From: Ciceribacter lividus
Lineage (GTDB): Bacteria > Pseudomonadota > Alphaproteobacteria > Rhizobiales > Rhizobiaceae
DNA: 64,000 bases
Assembly: GCF_003337715.1 (NCBI RefSeq)
Contig: NZ_QPIX01000008.1
Coordinates: forward strand, 186,001-250,000
Direction: 5' to 3'
Positions 34,871 to 43,580 of the stretch are shown piece after piece (position 1 is the first letter of the stretch; each line of letters opens with the position of its first letter). A program made the translations under genes and the position numbers. The notes under the pieces were generated by a model. The model was not told where the DNA came from and did not search any database. It saw only the letters and a program-made list of their open reading frames with translations.

Positions 34871-36088
34871 TTAGCCCCCGAGGGCCTGGTCGAGATCCGC
34901 CATGATGTCCGGCACCGCCTCGAGGCCGACAGACAGGCGGAAGATGCCGTCGCCGGCAAAGGCGCGGTAGTCGTCGAGCTGTGCCCCTTCGAGGCGATAG
35001 GTGGATTGCATCATGTCCGCGGTGTCGAGGAGAACGACGATGCTGCGCTGGTGTCCGAGCGAGAAGGCGTAGTGGACCACCTTGAGCCGCTCGGCGAGCC
35101 TCTTGGCCACCGCCTGCGGATCGCGGACCTGAAACGTCACCATGCCGCCGGCGATCGCCATCTGGCGCCGGACGAGATCGTGTTGGGGATGCGTCTCAAG
35201 CCCCGGATAGGTGACGGCCGTCACGGCGGGATGGCCTGCGAGGAAACGGGCAACCTCGAGCGCAGCGGCGGAGATGATCTGCATACGGGGAAAGATCGTG
35301 TCCAGCCCGCGCATGATGAGCCAGGCGTTCTGAGCCGAGAGCGTGGCGCCGAGATAGACGCCGGCCCTGCTGCGGATCGCCTCCACCAGGTTCTTGCGGC
35401 CGCAGACGGCTCCGCCCAACGCATCGCCATGACCGTTCATGAACTTCGTGAGCGAATGAATGACGAGGTCGACCCCGAGCGAGAGCGGCTGTGTGGCGAC
35501 CGGCGTTGCGAACGTGGAATCGACCGAGACCAGCGCGCCATGGGCATGGACGAGAGCGGCCACGGCTTCGAGGTCCGTCAGCCGCAGGATCGGATTGCAG
35601 GGGCTCTCGCAGTGGACGAGGCGGGTATTGGGTCGCAGCGCCGCGGCCACGTCGTCGAGGCGCGACATGTTCACCGCGCTCACTTCGATGCCGTAGTCCG
35701 GCAGAATGCGCCGTGCCAGCTCATTGGCGCCGGCATAGCAGACGTCGCTGACCACCAGATGGTCGCCCTGCCGCAGGAAGGTGAAGAAGGTGGCGGCGAT
35801 CGCCGCAAGGCCGGTGGCGGTCGCCAGTGCATCATCGCCACCTTCGAGTGCGGCGATCCGCTGCTCGAGCTGCCGTACGGTCGGATTGGTCCAGCGGGCG
35901 TAGAGGAAGGGAAGAGCCGTCAGGTCCCCGGCGCCATCGGCCGAAAAGGGCCCGCCCCCCGGTACCAGAGCGTTGTTGACCGACATGGCAATGTTGGGCG
36001 CAATCGCCCTTGTCACCGGATCGACAACCAACCCGCCATCAAGTGCGAGCGTCTGTGGATGAAGATACCCGTCTTTTCCATCCTGCAT
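34871..36088 (-). CDS. Trans-sulfuration PLP enzyme (cystathionine gamma-synthase/lyase or methionine gamma-lyase family)
   Basis: A 405-residue Cys/Met-metabolism PLP enzyme. The cofactor lysine is Lys215 in VIHSLTKFMNGHGD. Other family landmarks are YARWTNPTVRQLEQRIAALE, ATATGLAAIAAT, CESPCNPILRLTDLEAV and the C-terminal FSLGHQRSIVVL. These enzymes break or form carbon-sulfur bonds of homocysteine, cystathionine or methionine. The reaction direction cannot be read. It sits 27 bases before the homocysteine methyltransferase gene, so both probably act on a sulfur amino acid brought in by the adjacent transporter. Confidence 0.87.
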   Translation of the reverse strand: MQDGKDGYLHPQTLALDGGLVVDPVTRAIAPNIAMSVNNALVPGGGPFSADGAGDLTALPFLYARWTNPTVRQLEQRIAALEGGDDALATATGLAAIAATFFTFLRQGDHLVVSDVCYAGANELARRILPDYGIEVSAVNMSRLDDVAAALRPNTRLVHCESPCNPILRLTDLEAVAALVHAHGALVSVDSTFATPVATQPLSLGVDLVIHSLTKFMNGHGDALGGAVCGRKNLVEAIRSRAGVYLGATLSAQNAWLIMRGLDTIFPRMQIISAAALEVARFLAGHPAVTAVTYPGLETHPQHDLVRRQMAIAGGMVTFQVRDPQAVAKRLAERLKVVHYAFSLGHQRSIVVLLDTADMMQSTYRLEGAQLDDYRAFAGDGIFRLSVGLEAVPDIMADLDQALGG

Positions 36089-36222
36089 GACCTACCCCTC
36101 GCGATGATCGTCGCCACAAGCTAGCCCGGCCGCCGCAAGGAGCGGCCGCGTTCTTCTGTCCACCGCGCCTTGAAGTGACGCCGCAGCGGACATCAGCGCG
36201 AAAAAGCCGCGAGACACCCCGC

Positions 36223-36912
36223 TCATCGCCGGATCGGCACCTGCGCCTCGACCACGCGGAAGGCGCGCACGATGAGCATGGTCACCAGAACGTAGAAGAC
36301 GGTCACGACCATGAGAGGCTCATAGACCAGCAACGTGTCCTGCCGGACCTTGTAGGCCACGGCGTAGAGATCCATGACCGTGACGGTGAAGGCGAGCGGC
36401 GTCGCCTTCAGCTGCAGCACGACCTCGCCGGCAATCGTCGGCAAGGCGATGCGGATCGCGCGCGGCAGCCAGATACGCCGGAAGAGCTTGCCGGGTGACA
36501 TGCCGAAGGCTCGCCCGGCCTCCAGCTCTCCCTTCGGCACGGACAGAAGCGCGCCACGCAGCACCTCGGCCTCGTATGCGGCATAGTTCAGCGTGAAGCT
36601 GACGGCCGCGAAGAAGAAGCCTTCGCGCAGTACGGGCCAGAGGAAGCTGCCGCGCAGGCCGGGGATCATCGGCATCAGCGAGCCGACGCCGTAATAGAAA
36701 AGCCAGAGCTGGATAAGCAGTGGCGTGCCGCGCAGGAAGGTGCAGAAGATCTTGGCCGGCCAAGCCAGCCAGCGTGGGCCGCTGACCTGTGCTCGCGCGA
36801 GCCCGACGGCGAGAATGAACCCGAAGACGACCGAAATCACCAGCAGCAGCACGGTCTGCACGGCACCGGCGACGAGAAGCGGCCAATAGGCGGCGATCCA
36901 GCCGAAGTTCAT
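36223..36912 (-). CDS. Polar amino-acid ABC transporter permease, second
   Basis: A 229-residue inner-membrane permease of the His/Glu/Gln/Arg/opine family with five helices. The EAA loop (ALLSVPKGELEAGRAFGMSPGKLFRRIWLP) identifies it. The N-terminal motif VQTVLLLVISVVFGFIL and FLRGTPLLIQLWLFYYGVG are typical. It overlaps the first permease gene by four bases. Confidence 0.92.
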   Translation of the reverse strand: MNFGWIAAYWPLLVAGAVQTVLLLVISVVFGFILAVGLARAQVSGPRWLAWPAKIFCTFLRGTPLLIQLWLFYYGVGSLMPMIPGLRGSFLWPVLREGFFFAAVSFTLNYAAYEAEVLRGALLSVPKGELEAGRAFGMSPGKLFRRIWLPRAIRIALPTIAGEVVLQLKATPLAFTVTVMDLYAVAYKVRQDTLLVYEPLMVVTVFYVLVTMLIVRAFRVVEAQVPIRR

Positions 36913-37640
36913 CGCGCATCACTCCGGACTGCTTGCCCGCGGCGGAAATGCCCTTCAACCAGTGCAAAGACGGCGTTTGAAACCAGCGTGATTGCCAGAT
37001 AGATCAGACAGGCGGCGAAGAAGAAGAGGAAATAGTGCTTGGTATTGCCGGCGGCGAGCCGGGTGGCAAGCGCCAGTTCCTGATAGCCGAGTACGGCAAT
37101 CAGCGCACTGTCCTTGGTCACCGACATCCACAGGTTGGCCAGCCCCGGCAGGGCGTTGGGAACGAGTGCCGGCAGCACGATCCGGCGAAAGCGCAGCCAC
37201 GGCCCCATGCCGAAGGCGCAAGCCGCCTCGATCTGGCCGATCGGAATCGCGAGGATCGCCCCGCGCAGGACCTCCGTCGCGTAGGCTCCCTGAACGATGC
37301 CGAGAACGAGGATGGCCGCCACATAGGCGTTGATCTCGACGCCGGGCAAACCGACTGCACCGAGCAGGTGGTTCAACCCGTCCGTGCCGGCATAGAAGAG
37401 ACCGATGATGAGGATGAGCTCGGGGACGGCGCGGATGGCCGTCGTATAGAGGTCGAGGACGGCGCGGATGACCCGGTCGCCTTTCAGCTTGGCCGCCGCG
37501 CCAAGAAGACCGATACCGATGCCGACGAGATAGGCCCCGAGCGAAATCGCCAGCGTGGAGGCGGCCCCCGACAACAGGACTCCGCCCCAGCCCGGCGGGC
37601 TCGGCGAAAGCAGTTCCAGAAGCGAGGGACCGGTGGCCAT
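36909..37640 (-). CDS. Polar amino-acid ABC transporter permease, first
   Basis: A 243-residue permease of the same family. The signature loop is AILAIPIGQIEAACAFGMGP followed by RFRRIVLPALVPNALPG. Other landmarks are GAASTLAISLGAYLVGIGIG and IRAVPELILIIGLFYAG. With the second permease it forms the transmembrane heterodimer of an amino-acid importer. Confidence 0.92.
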   Translation of the reverse strand: MATGPSLLELLSPSPPGWGGVLLSGAASTLAISLGAYLVGIGIGLLGAAAKLKGDRVIRAVLDLYTTAIRAVPELILIIGLFYAGTDGLNHLLGAVGLPGVEINAYVAAILVLGIVQGAYATEVLRGAILAIPIGQIEAACAFGMGPWLRFRRIVLPALVPNALPGLANLWMSVTKDSALIAVLGYQELALATRLAAGNTKHYFLFFFAACLIYLAITLVSNAVFALVEGHFRRGQAVRSDAR

Positions 37641-37714
37641 GGCGAGAGTTCCCGAGGGAGCTGTCTGCGGCGGTCGTCACGGTCTTGCCCGACGACCGCC
37701 GCAGAACTGTCCGA

Positions 37715-38485
37715 TCAGTTGCCGTAAGGATCGAAGTCGAAGTACTTCTTCGAGATCTCGGCATATTTGCCGCTGGCGCGGACCGCTGCGATGGCCTTGT
37801 TCAACTTCTCGCGCAAATCGTCCTCACCCTTTCGCAGACCGCCGGCAACGCCGTAGCCGAGGATCGCCGGATCGTTCGCCACGTCGCCGCGGTCCTCGCA
37901 GCAATCCTTGCCGAAATCGGACTTGAGGAATTCGGCAAGCGGCATCGAGTCGGCGAAGACGTAGTCGACGCGTCCGGCAGCGAGATCCTGCAGCGCTTCG
38001 TCAAGCGTCTGGTAGGTCTTTTCGGAGGCCTTCTCGGCAAAGTACTTCTTGTAATACTCGGACTGGACCGTGGAGACCTGGATGCCGATGGTTGTTCCGG
38101 CCACGTCGTCCGGACCGGCGCCGGTCTTGCCCTCCTTGGGTCCGATCAGCTTGCTCGGCGTGTTGTAGTATTTATCCGTAAAATCGATGGTCTTGCTGCG
38201 CTCGTCGGTGATCGACATGGACGACCAGATGACGTCGAACTTCTTCGCCTGCAGGGCAGGAATGAGGCCGTCCCACGACATCTCGACGATGCTGCAGCTT
38301 TCGTGCATCTCGGCGCAGACGGCGTCCATCATGTCGATCTCCCAGCCTTCCCATTTGCCTGAAGCATCCTTGGCAAAGAAAGGCTGGTAGGATTCGTTCA
38401 TGATGCCGAAGCGGACCTCGGCCTGGGCAGCAGCGCCGGAAAGGGCCAATACGGCTCCGGCAAGGGCAATGGACAGCACTTTCAT
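37715..38485 (-). CDS. Amino-acid ABC transporter substrate-binding protein
   Basis: A 256-residue periplasmic binding protein of family 3. Signal peptide MKVLSIALAGAVLALSGAAA with cleavage near AQAE. The family motif GWEIDMMDAVCAEM and the ligand-binding segment FDVIWSSMSITDERSKTIDFT are clear. The start at 38485 follows AGGAGAAGGAAACC; the frame stays open for a further 100 codons, without a start supported by any signal. The ligand is unknown; a sulfur amino acid is suggested by the enzymes downstream. Confidence 0.9.
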   Translation of the reverse strand: MKVLSIALAGAVLALSGAAAQAEVRFGIMNESYQPFFAKDASGKWEGWEIDMMDAVCAEMHESCSIVEMSWDGLIPALQAKKFDVIWSSMSITDERSKTIDFTDKYYNTPSKLIGPKEGKTGAGPDDVAGTTIGIQVSTVQSEYYKKYFAEKASEKTYQTLDEALQDLAAGRVDYVFADSMPLAEFLKSDFGKDCCEDRGDVANDPAILGYGVAGGLRKGEDDLREKLNKAIAAVRASGKYAEISKKYFDFDPYGN

Positions 38486-38514
38486 TACGGTTTCCTTCTC
38501 CTGAAAATACGGGC

Positions 38515-39294
38515 TCAATGGCGTAGCGAGGCGGTGAATTCCCGGCAGCGGGCGCTCGAAGGGGTACCGAACACCTGTTCTGGTGGTCCCTCTTCCTCCA
38601 CCCGCCCATCGTGCAGGAACATCACGTGGCTGGACACATCGCGGGCGAACTTCATCTCGTGCGTGACGAGCAGCATGGTGCGGCCTTCTTCCGCCAGATC
38701 GCGGATTACCTTCAGCACTTCGCCCACCAGTTCCGGGTCGAGCGCCGAGGTCGGCTCGTCGAACAGCATGACCGTGGGATTGACGCACAGTGCCCGGGCG
38801 ATCGCCGCGCGCTGCTGTTGGCCACCGGACAGAAAAGCGGGATAGGCGTCGCGCTTGTCGTAGAGGCCGACCTTGGCGAGCAGAGCCTCGGCCCGTTCCA
38901 CGGCCTCCTTGCGCTTCATGCCGAACACATGGACCGGCGCCTCGATGACATTGCCCAGCACGGTCATGTGTGCCCAGAGGTTGAAGCTCTGGAAGACCAT
39001 GGCAACGCCGCTGCGGATGCGCTCCACCTGCCGTCGGTCGGCCGGACGGACGCGGCCGTCGCGACCCGTCCTCATGGCGATCTCCTCGCCATTGACGACG
39101 ATGCGGCCGCGGTCGGGGATCTCCAGAAGGTTGATGCAGCGCAGGAAGGTACTCTTGCCGGAGCCGGAGGAGCCTATCAGCGAAATGACGTCGCCCTTGT
39201 GGGCCGTCAGCGAAATGCCCTTGAGAACCTCATGCGCACCAAAGCTCTTGTGCACGTCTTCCACCTGCAGGGCGGCAGGACCATTCTCCGTCAT
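38515..39294 (-). CDS. Amino-acid ABC transporter ATP-binding protein
   Basis: A 259-residue ATPase with Walker A GSSGSGKST, signature LSGGQQQR, Walker B VMLFDEPTSALD and switch histidine LLVTHEM. It is first of the six-gene run, followed by binding protein, two permeases, a trans-sulfuration enzyme and homocysteine methyltransferase. It is divergent from an Lrp-type regulator. Confidence 0.94.
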   Translation of the reverse strand: MTENGPAALQVEDVHKSFGAHEVLKGISLTAHKGDVISLIGSSGSGKSTFLRCINLLEIPDRGRIVVNGEEIAMRTGRDGRVRPADRRQVERIRSGVAMVFQSFNLWAHMTVLGNVIEAPVHVFGMKRKEAVERAEALLAKVGLYDKRDAYPAFLSGGQQQRAAIARALCVNPTVMLFDEPTSALDPELVGEVLKVIRDLAEEGRTMLLVTHEMKFARDVSSHVMFLHDGRVEEEGPPEQVFGTPSSARCREFTASLRH

Positions 39295-39492
39295 ACTTTC
39301 CCGTTTCCGTGGCGCCTCAAGGGTTTATCGATGAAATCTATCGGCAACCGGCGCAGCTTTTCCGCGCAATGGACATGTCTATCGCGGTTTTCCCGCAGGA
39401 ATTTACAAAAAATGCAGCCGGCCCTACTCCTATTGACAAGAGAGAGGAAACCGGCGAACGCCCCGGAAGGGCCAGAAACAGGAACGAGGGAC

Positions 39493-39963
39493 ATGGTAGA
39501 CGGGCTGGACGACTTCGACCGGAGCATCCTCGACATCGTGCAACGCGATTGCCAGATGAAAGCCGAGGCGATCGGCCACACGGTCGGCCTGTCGGCTTCC
39601 GCCGTGCAACGCCGGCTGAAGCGAATGCGCGAACAGGGCATTATCAAGGCGGAAATCGCGGTGGTGGACCGGCGTGTCACCGGCAATCCCATGACCTTCA
39701 TCACCGGCATGGAGATCGAACGCGACAACTATGATGCGCTCGCCAAGTTCCGTGCCTGGGTGGACAGGCAGGACCATATCCAACAGGTCTATTACGTCAC
39801 GGGAGCGGTCGACATCATCGCGATCGTCACGGCACACGACGTCGGCCAATACGACGAGCTGATGGCCCAGCTCATGTCGCAGAACCCGCAAATCAGGCGC
39901 ATGCATACCAATGTCGTGCTCAAGGACCTGAAGCTCGGCATGATGGTTCCGGTACAGTCCTGA
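39493..39963 (+). CDS. Lrp/AsnC-family transcriptional regulator
   Basis: A 156-residue regulator. The N-terminal helix-turn-helix (FDRSILDIVQRDCQMKAEAI then GLSASAVQRRLKRMREQGII) is joined to a ligand-binding ferredoxin-like domain (VTGAVDIIAIVTAHDVGQYDEL split across two strands). The start at ATG 39493 gives the normal Lrp length. It is divergent from the amino-acid transporter operon and is its likely regulator; the effector is probably the transported amino acid. Confidence 0.9.
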   Translation: MVDGLDDFDRSILDIVQRDCQMKAEAIGHTVGLSASAVQRRLKRMREQGIIKAEIAVVDRRVTGNPMTFITGMEIERDNYDALAKFRAWVDRQDHIQQVYYVTGAVDIIAIVTAHDVGQYDELMAQLMSQNPQIRRMHTNVVLKDLKLGMMVPVQS

Positions 39964-40132
39964 ACGCACCAGCACTTCTCGATGATGCGCTGTCCGCCTT
40001 CTGGGCGGCAAGGACGGCTTCCGCGACAGCACTCGCTCCGGTCACGTGGTCAAGTGCTGCCTTGGCGGCCGCCGGCACCGTCACCGCGACGGATGGCATC
40101 GACGATCCGTGCCGTTTCACATATCCGGGTTT

Positions 40133-41440
40133 TCATATGTCGAGGGTCGTCTCATGCTCCCACGACGTGAACTGGGAACAATAGGCGTTCCACTCACCGC
40201 GCTTCAGCTTGATATAGGCAGTTGAAAATTCGGCGCCGAGCGCCTCCTGCAGGACTGTGTCCTTCTCGTACTCGCGAAGCGCGTCGAGGAGGTTGAGCGG
40301 AAGCCTCGGCGCATCTTTCACCGTGTGACCGTCGCGATACATGTCGATATCGCAGTGAGGTCCCGGGTCGGCATTGCCGCGCATGCCGGAAAGACCGGCC
40401 GCGATGATGATCGCCTGCAGCAGATAGGGGTTGACCGCGCCGTCCGGCAGGCGAAGCTCGAAACGGCCCGGTCCTGGCACGCGCACCATATGGGTGCGGT
40501 TGTTGCCGGTCCACGTGACGGTATCCGGCGCCCAGGTCGCGCCCGAAACGGTGCGGGGCGCATTGATGCGCTTATAGGAATTGACGGTCGGGTTGGTGAT
40601 CGCGGCGAGTGCTGCGGCGTGCCGCATGATACCGCCGAGAAAGGTCTTGCCCTGCGCAGACAAGCCGAACGGCATATCGGCATCGGCAAAGGCGTTCACC
40701 TTTCCGTCCAGATCCCAGACGGAGATATGCGCGTGGCAACCGTTGCCCGTCAGTCCCTTGAACGGTTTCGGCATGAAAGTGGCGCGCAATCCGTGCTTCT
40801 CGGCGACGGACTTGACCATGAACTTGAAGAAGGAATGTTTGTCGGCGGTATTGAGGGCGTCGTCGTATTCCCAGTTCATCTCGAACTGGCCGTTCGCGTC
40901 CTCGTGGTCGTTCTGGTACGGCTTCCAGCCGAGTTCGAGCATATAATCGCAAATCTCGGCGATCACGTCGTAACGGCGCATGAGCGCCTGCTGGTCGTAA
41001 CAGGGCTTTTCCGCCGTATCGAACACGTCGGAAATCGCCGATCCCTCGGCCGAGATCAGAAAGAACTCTGGCTCCACACCGGTCTTGACGCGCAAACTTT
41101 GCTTGGCCGCCTCGCCCACCAGCTTCTTGAGCACGACGCGCGGCGCCTGGGCCACCGGCTTGTCGTCCATGGCGCAGTCGGCGGCAACCCACGCCACCTC
41201 CTTCTTCCAGGGCAGCTGGATCACCGAGGACGGATCCGGCATGGCGAAAAGATCGGGGTGCGCGGGCGTCAGGTCGAGCCAAGTCGCAAAGCCGGCGAAG
41301 CCTGCGCCGCCCTCCTGCATCTCGGCAATCGCCTCGGTCGGCACGAGCTTGGCACGCTGGACGCCGAACAGGTCTGTGTAGCTGATCATGAAATAACGGA
41401 TGCCCCGCTCCGCAGCGAAGCCTGCAAGATCCTGTGTCAC
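40133..41440 (-). CDS. gmaS: Gamma-glutamylmethylamide synthetase / glutamine synthetase III type (GlnT-like), GTG start
   Basis: A 435-residue glutamine-synthetase-fold enzyme of the GlnT group. In the N-methylglutamate pathway this protein joins methylamine to glutamate with ATP. Fold landmarks are TGVEPEFFLIS (metal-binding Glu), NDHEDANGQFEMNW, GNGCHAHISVWD and GPGRFELRLPDGAVNPYL. The start is GTG 41440 after AGGGGAAC. It comes after the mgs genes on the same strand, separated by a strong hairpin. Ordinary GlnT ammonia ligase activity is the alternative; the eight pathway genes beside it favour GmaS. Confidence 0.83.
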   Translation of the reverse strand: MTQDLAGFAAERGIRYFMISYTDLFGVQRAKLVPTEAIAEMQEGGAGFAGFATWLDLTPAHPDLFAMPDPSSVIQLPWKKEVAWVAADCAMDDKPVAQAPRVVLKKLVGEAAKQSLRVKTGVEPEFFLISAEGSAISDVFDTAEKPCYDQQALMRRYDVIAEICDYMLELGWKPYQNDHEDANGQFEMNWEYDDALNTADKHSFFKFMVKSVAEKHGLRATFMPKPFKGLTGNGCHAHISVWDLDGKVNAFADADMPFGLSAQGKTFLGGIMRHAAALAAITNPTVNSYKRINAPRTVSGATWAPDTVTWTGNNRTHMVRVPGPGRFELRLPDGAVNPYLLQAIIIAAGLSGMRGNADPGPHCDIDMYRDGHTVKDAPRLPLNLLDALREYEKDTVLQEALGAEFSTAYIKLKRGEWNAYCSQFTSWEHETTLDI

Positions 41441-41485
41441 GTCGTTCCCCTGATTTTATGGATTGAGACACATTCGTTGAAAGAA

Positions 41486-41522
41486 GAATGGCCGCATCCG
41501 TGGGAGTCGGATGCGGCCATTC
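41486..41522 (-). terminator. Perfect hairpin between mgsC and gmaS
   Basis: GAATGGCCGCATCC (41486-41499) and GGATGCGGCCATTC (41509-41522) make a 14-base-pair perfect stem with a 9-base loop. On the minus strand it begins five bases after the mgsC stop and is followed by the T-rich run TTCTTTC. It should stop part or all of mgsABC transcription before gmaS. Confidence 0.85.
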
Positions 41523-41527
41523 GGGTC

Positions 41528-42856
41528 TTAGAAACCGCCCTTGCCCGGGTACCAGTTCGTTCCGGCAAGCGGCACCTGCGCCATGGCGGCCGCCTCCATC
41601 GTGAGGGCGACGAGATCTTCCGGCTCCAGGTTGTGGACATGGTTCTTGCCGCAGGCCCGCGCAATCGTCTGCGTCTCGAGGGTCATCACTTTGAGGTAGT
41701 TCGCCAGCCTGCGGCCGGCGACCACCGGGTCAAGGCGCTGCATCAGATCCGGGTCCTGCGTGGTGATGCCGGCCGGGTCCTTGCCCTCATGCCAGTCGTC
41801 ATAGGCGCCGGCGGTGGTGCCGAGCTTCTGATATTCCTCTTCCCACTTCGGATCGTTGTCGCCGATCGCAACCAGCGCCGCCGTGCCGATCGCAACGGCA
41901 TCGGCACCGAGGGCGAGCGCCTTGGCGACATCGGCGCCCGAACGGATGCCACCCGAGACAATCAGTTGAACCTTGCGATGCATGCCGAGATCCTGCAGCG
42001 CCTGGACCGCCGGGCGAATGCAGGCGAGCGTCGGCATGCCGACATGTTCGATGAAAACGTCCTGCGTTGCGGCCGTACCGCCCTGCATGCCGTCGAGCAC
42101 CACGACGTCGGCGCCCGCCTTCACCGCGAGCGCCGTATCGTAATAGGGACGCGCGCCGCCGACCTTCACATAGATCGGCTTCTCCCAGTCGGTGATCTCG
42201 CGAAGCTCCAGGATCTTGATTTCCAGATCGTCGGGACCGGTCCAGTCCGGATGGCGGCACGCGGACCGCTGGTCGATGCCCTTGGGCAGATTGCGCATTT
42301 CGGCGACACGATCAGAGATCTTCTGGCCGAGCAGCATACCGCCGCCGCCGGGCTTGGCGCCCTGCCCGACCACGACCTCGATTGCGTCGGCCCGACGCAG
42401 ATCCTTCGGGTTCATGCCGTATCGCGACGGCAGGTACTGGTAGACGAGCGTCTGCGAATGGCCGCGTTCCTCATCCGTCATGCCGCCGTCGCCGGTGGTC
42501 GTCGAGGTTCCCGCCGCCGTCGCACCCCGCCCCAGTGCTTCCTTGGCGCTGCCGGAAAGCGCACCAAAGCTCATCCCGGCGATGGTGATCGGGATCTTCA
42601 GCTCGATCGGCTTCCTGGCGAAGCGCGTGCCGAGCACGACGGAGGTGTCGCAACGCTCGCGATACCCCTCGAGCGGGTAGCGGGAGATCGAGGCTCCGAG
42701 GAAGAGAAGGTCGTCGAAGTGGGGCACCTTGCGCTTGGTTCCGCCACCACGGATGTCATAGATGCCGGTGGCGGCAGCGCGGCGAATCTCGGCCAGCGTA
42801 TAATCGTCGAAGGTCGCGGACTTGCGCGGCGGGGTGTGGGGGTTGTGATAGCTCAT
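41528..42856 (-). CDS. mgsC: N-methylglutamate synthase subunit C (FMN glutamate-synthase domain; GlxD)
   Basis: A 442-residue protein matching the central FMN/iron-sulfur domain of glutamate synthase. Features: PITIAGMSFGALSGSAKEAL, GRGATAAGTSTTTGDGG, SRYGMNPKDLRRADAIEVVVGQGAKPG split in two motifs, VKVGGARPYYDTALAVKAGAD, and GADAVAIGTAALVAIGD. Together with the separately encoded amidotransferase and GXGXG subunits it makes N-methylglutamate from gamma-glutamylmethylamide or methylamine donors. The Sinorhizobium homologue is called glxD. Confidence 0.88.
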   Translation of the reverse strand: MSYHNPHTPPRKSATFDDYTLAEIRRAAATGIYDIRGGGTKRKVPHFDDLLFLGASISRYPLEGYRERCDTSVVLGTRFARKPIELKIPITIAGMSFGALSGSAKEALGRGATAAGTSTTTGDGGMTDEERGHSQTLVYQYLPSRYGMNPKDLRRADAIEVVVGQGAKPGGGGMLLGQKISDRVAEMRNLPKGIDQRSACRHPDWTGPDDLEIKILELREITDWEKPIYVKVGGARPYYDTALAVKAGADVVVLDGMQGGTAATQDVFIEHVGMPTLACIRPAVQALQDLGMHRKVQLIVSGGIRSGADVAKALALGADAVAIGTAALVAIGDNDPKWEEEYQKLGTTAGAYDDWHEGKDPAGITTQDPDLMQRLDPVVAGRRLANYLKVMTLETQTIARACGKNHVHNLEPEDLVALTMEAAAMAQVPLAGTNWYPGKGGF

Positions 42857-42876
42857 CGGTCTTGCCCTTCGCCGGC

Positions 42877-43563
42877 TCAGTACGCGTCAGCGTTGTCGAT
42901 GTTGAAGTTGTAGAGCTTGCGGGCCGAGCCATAGCGCCTGAATTCATCCGGCTTGACGCCGGTGACGTCCGCCTTTTCCAGAAGCTCGGCCAGCTTTTCG
43001 AGATGCTCGGGACGCATCTCCTTCTCGATGCAATCGGCGCCGAGGCTCTTGACCTTGCCACGCACGAAGAGCTTTGCCTCGTAGAGGCTGTCGCCCAGCG
43101 CATCGCCGGCATCGCCACAGACCACCAGATGACCCGACTGCGCCATGAAGGCCGACATGTGTCCGATATTGCCGTGTACGACGATATCGATCCCCTTCAT
43201 GGAGATGCCGCAGCGCGAGGCGGCATTGCCCTTGATGACGAGAAGACCGCCACGGCCGGTCGCACCGGCATATTGCGAGGTGTCACCTTCGATGACGACG
43301 GTTCCCGACATCATGTTTTCGGCGACACCCGGACCGGCCGAACCATGGACGATGACCGCACCGCCGTCATTCATGCCGGCGCAGTAGTATCCGACTGAGC
43401 CCTTCACCTCGACGGTGACGGGAGCATCGATGCCGACGGCAACCGCGTGGCAGCCGCGCGGATTGACCACCTCGAAAGCACTGTCGTTGGCGCCTGCACC
43501 GAGGTTGTGCAGTGCTTGATTGAGCTCCCGGAGCGGCTGGATGGAGAGATCGAACGTGGGCAT
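42877..43563 (-). CDS. mgsB: N-methylglutamate synthase subunit B (GXGXG domain; GlxC)
   Basis: A 228-residue right-handed beta-helix protein matching the C-terminal domain of glutamate synthase. The repeated glycine pattern is clear: GSVGYYCAGMNDGGAVIVHG, GSAGPGVAENMMSGTVVIEG, GATGRGGLLVIKGNAASRCG, each turn ending in a conserved Gly. It is 20 bases from mgsC and 17 bases from mgsA. It is a structural subunit with no catalytic residues of its own. Confidence 0.9.
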   Translation of the reverse strand: MPTFDLSIQPLRELNQALHNLGAGANDSAFEVVNPRGCHAVAVGIDAPVTVEVKGSVGYYCAGMNDGGAVIVHGSAGPGVAENMMSGTVVIEGDTSQYAGATGRGGLLVIKGNAASRCGISMKGIDIVVHGNIGHMSAFMAQSGHLVVCGDAGDALGDSLYEAKLFVRGKVKSLGADCIEKEMRPEHLEKLAELLEKADVTGVKPDEFRRYGSARKLYNFNIDNADAY

Positions 43564-43580
43564 CGTGTTTCCTCGATTGG

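Noticed and set aside
33965..36124. A 719-codon plus-strand frame opposite the homocysteine methyltransferase and PLP enzyme
   Set aside because: It crosses two genes with intact cofactor and zinc residues on the other strand; it is a shadow.
40325..42913. An 862-codon plus-strand frame opposite gmaS and mgsC
   Set aside because: It spans two real genes and the terminator between them on the other strand, and has no recognisable sequence.
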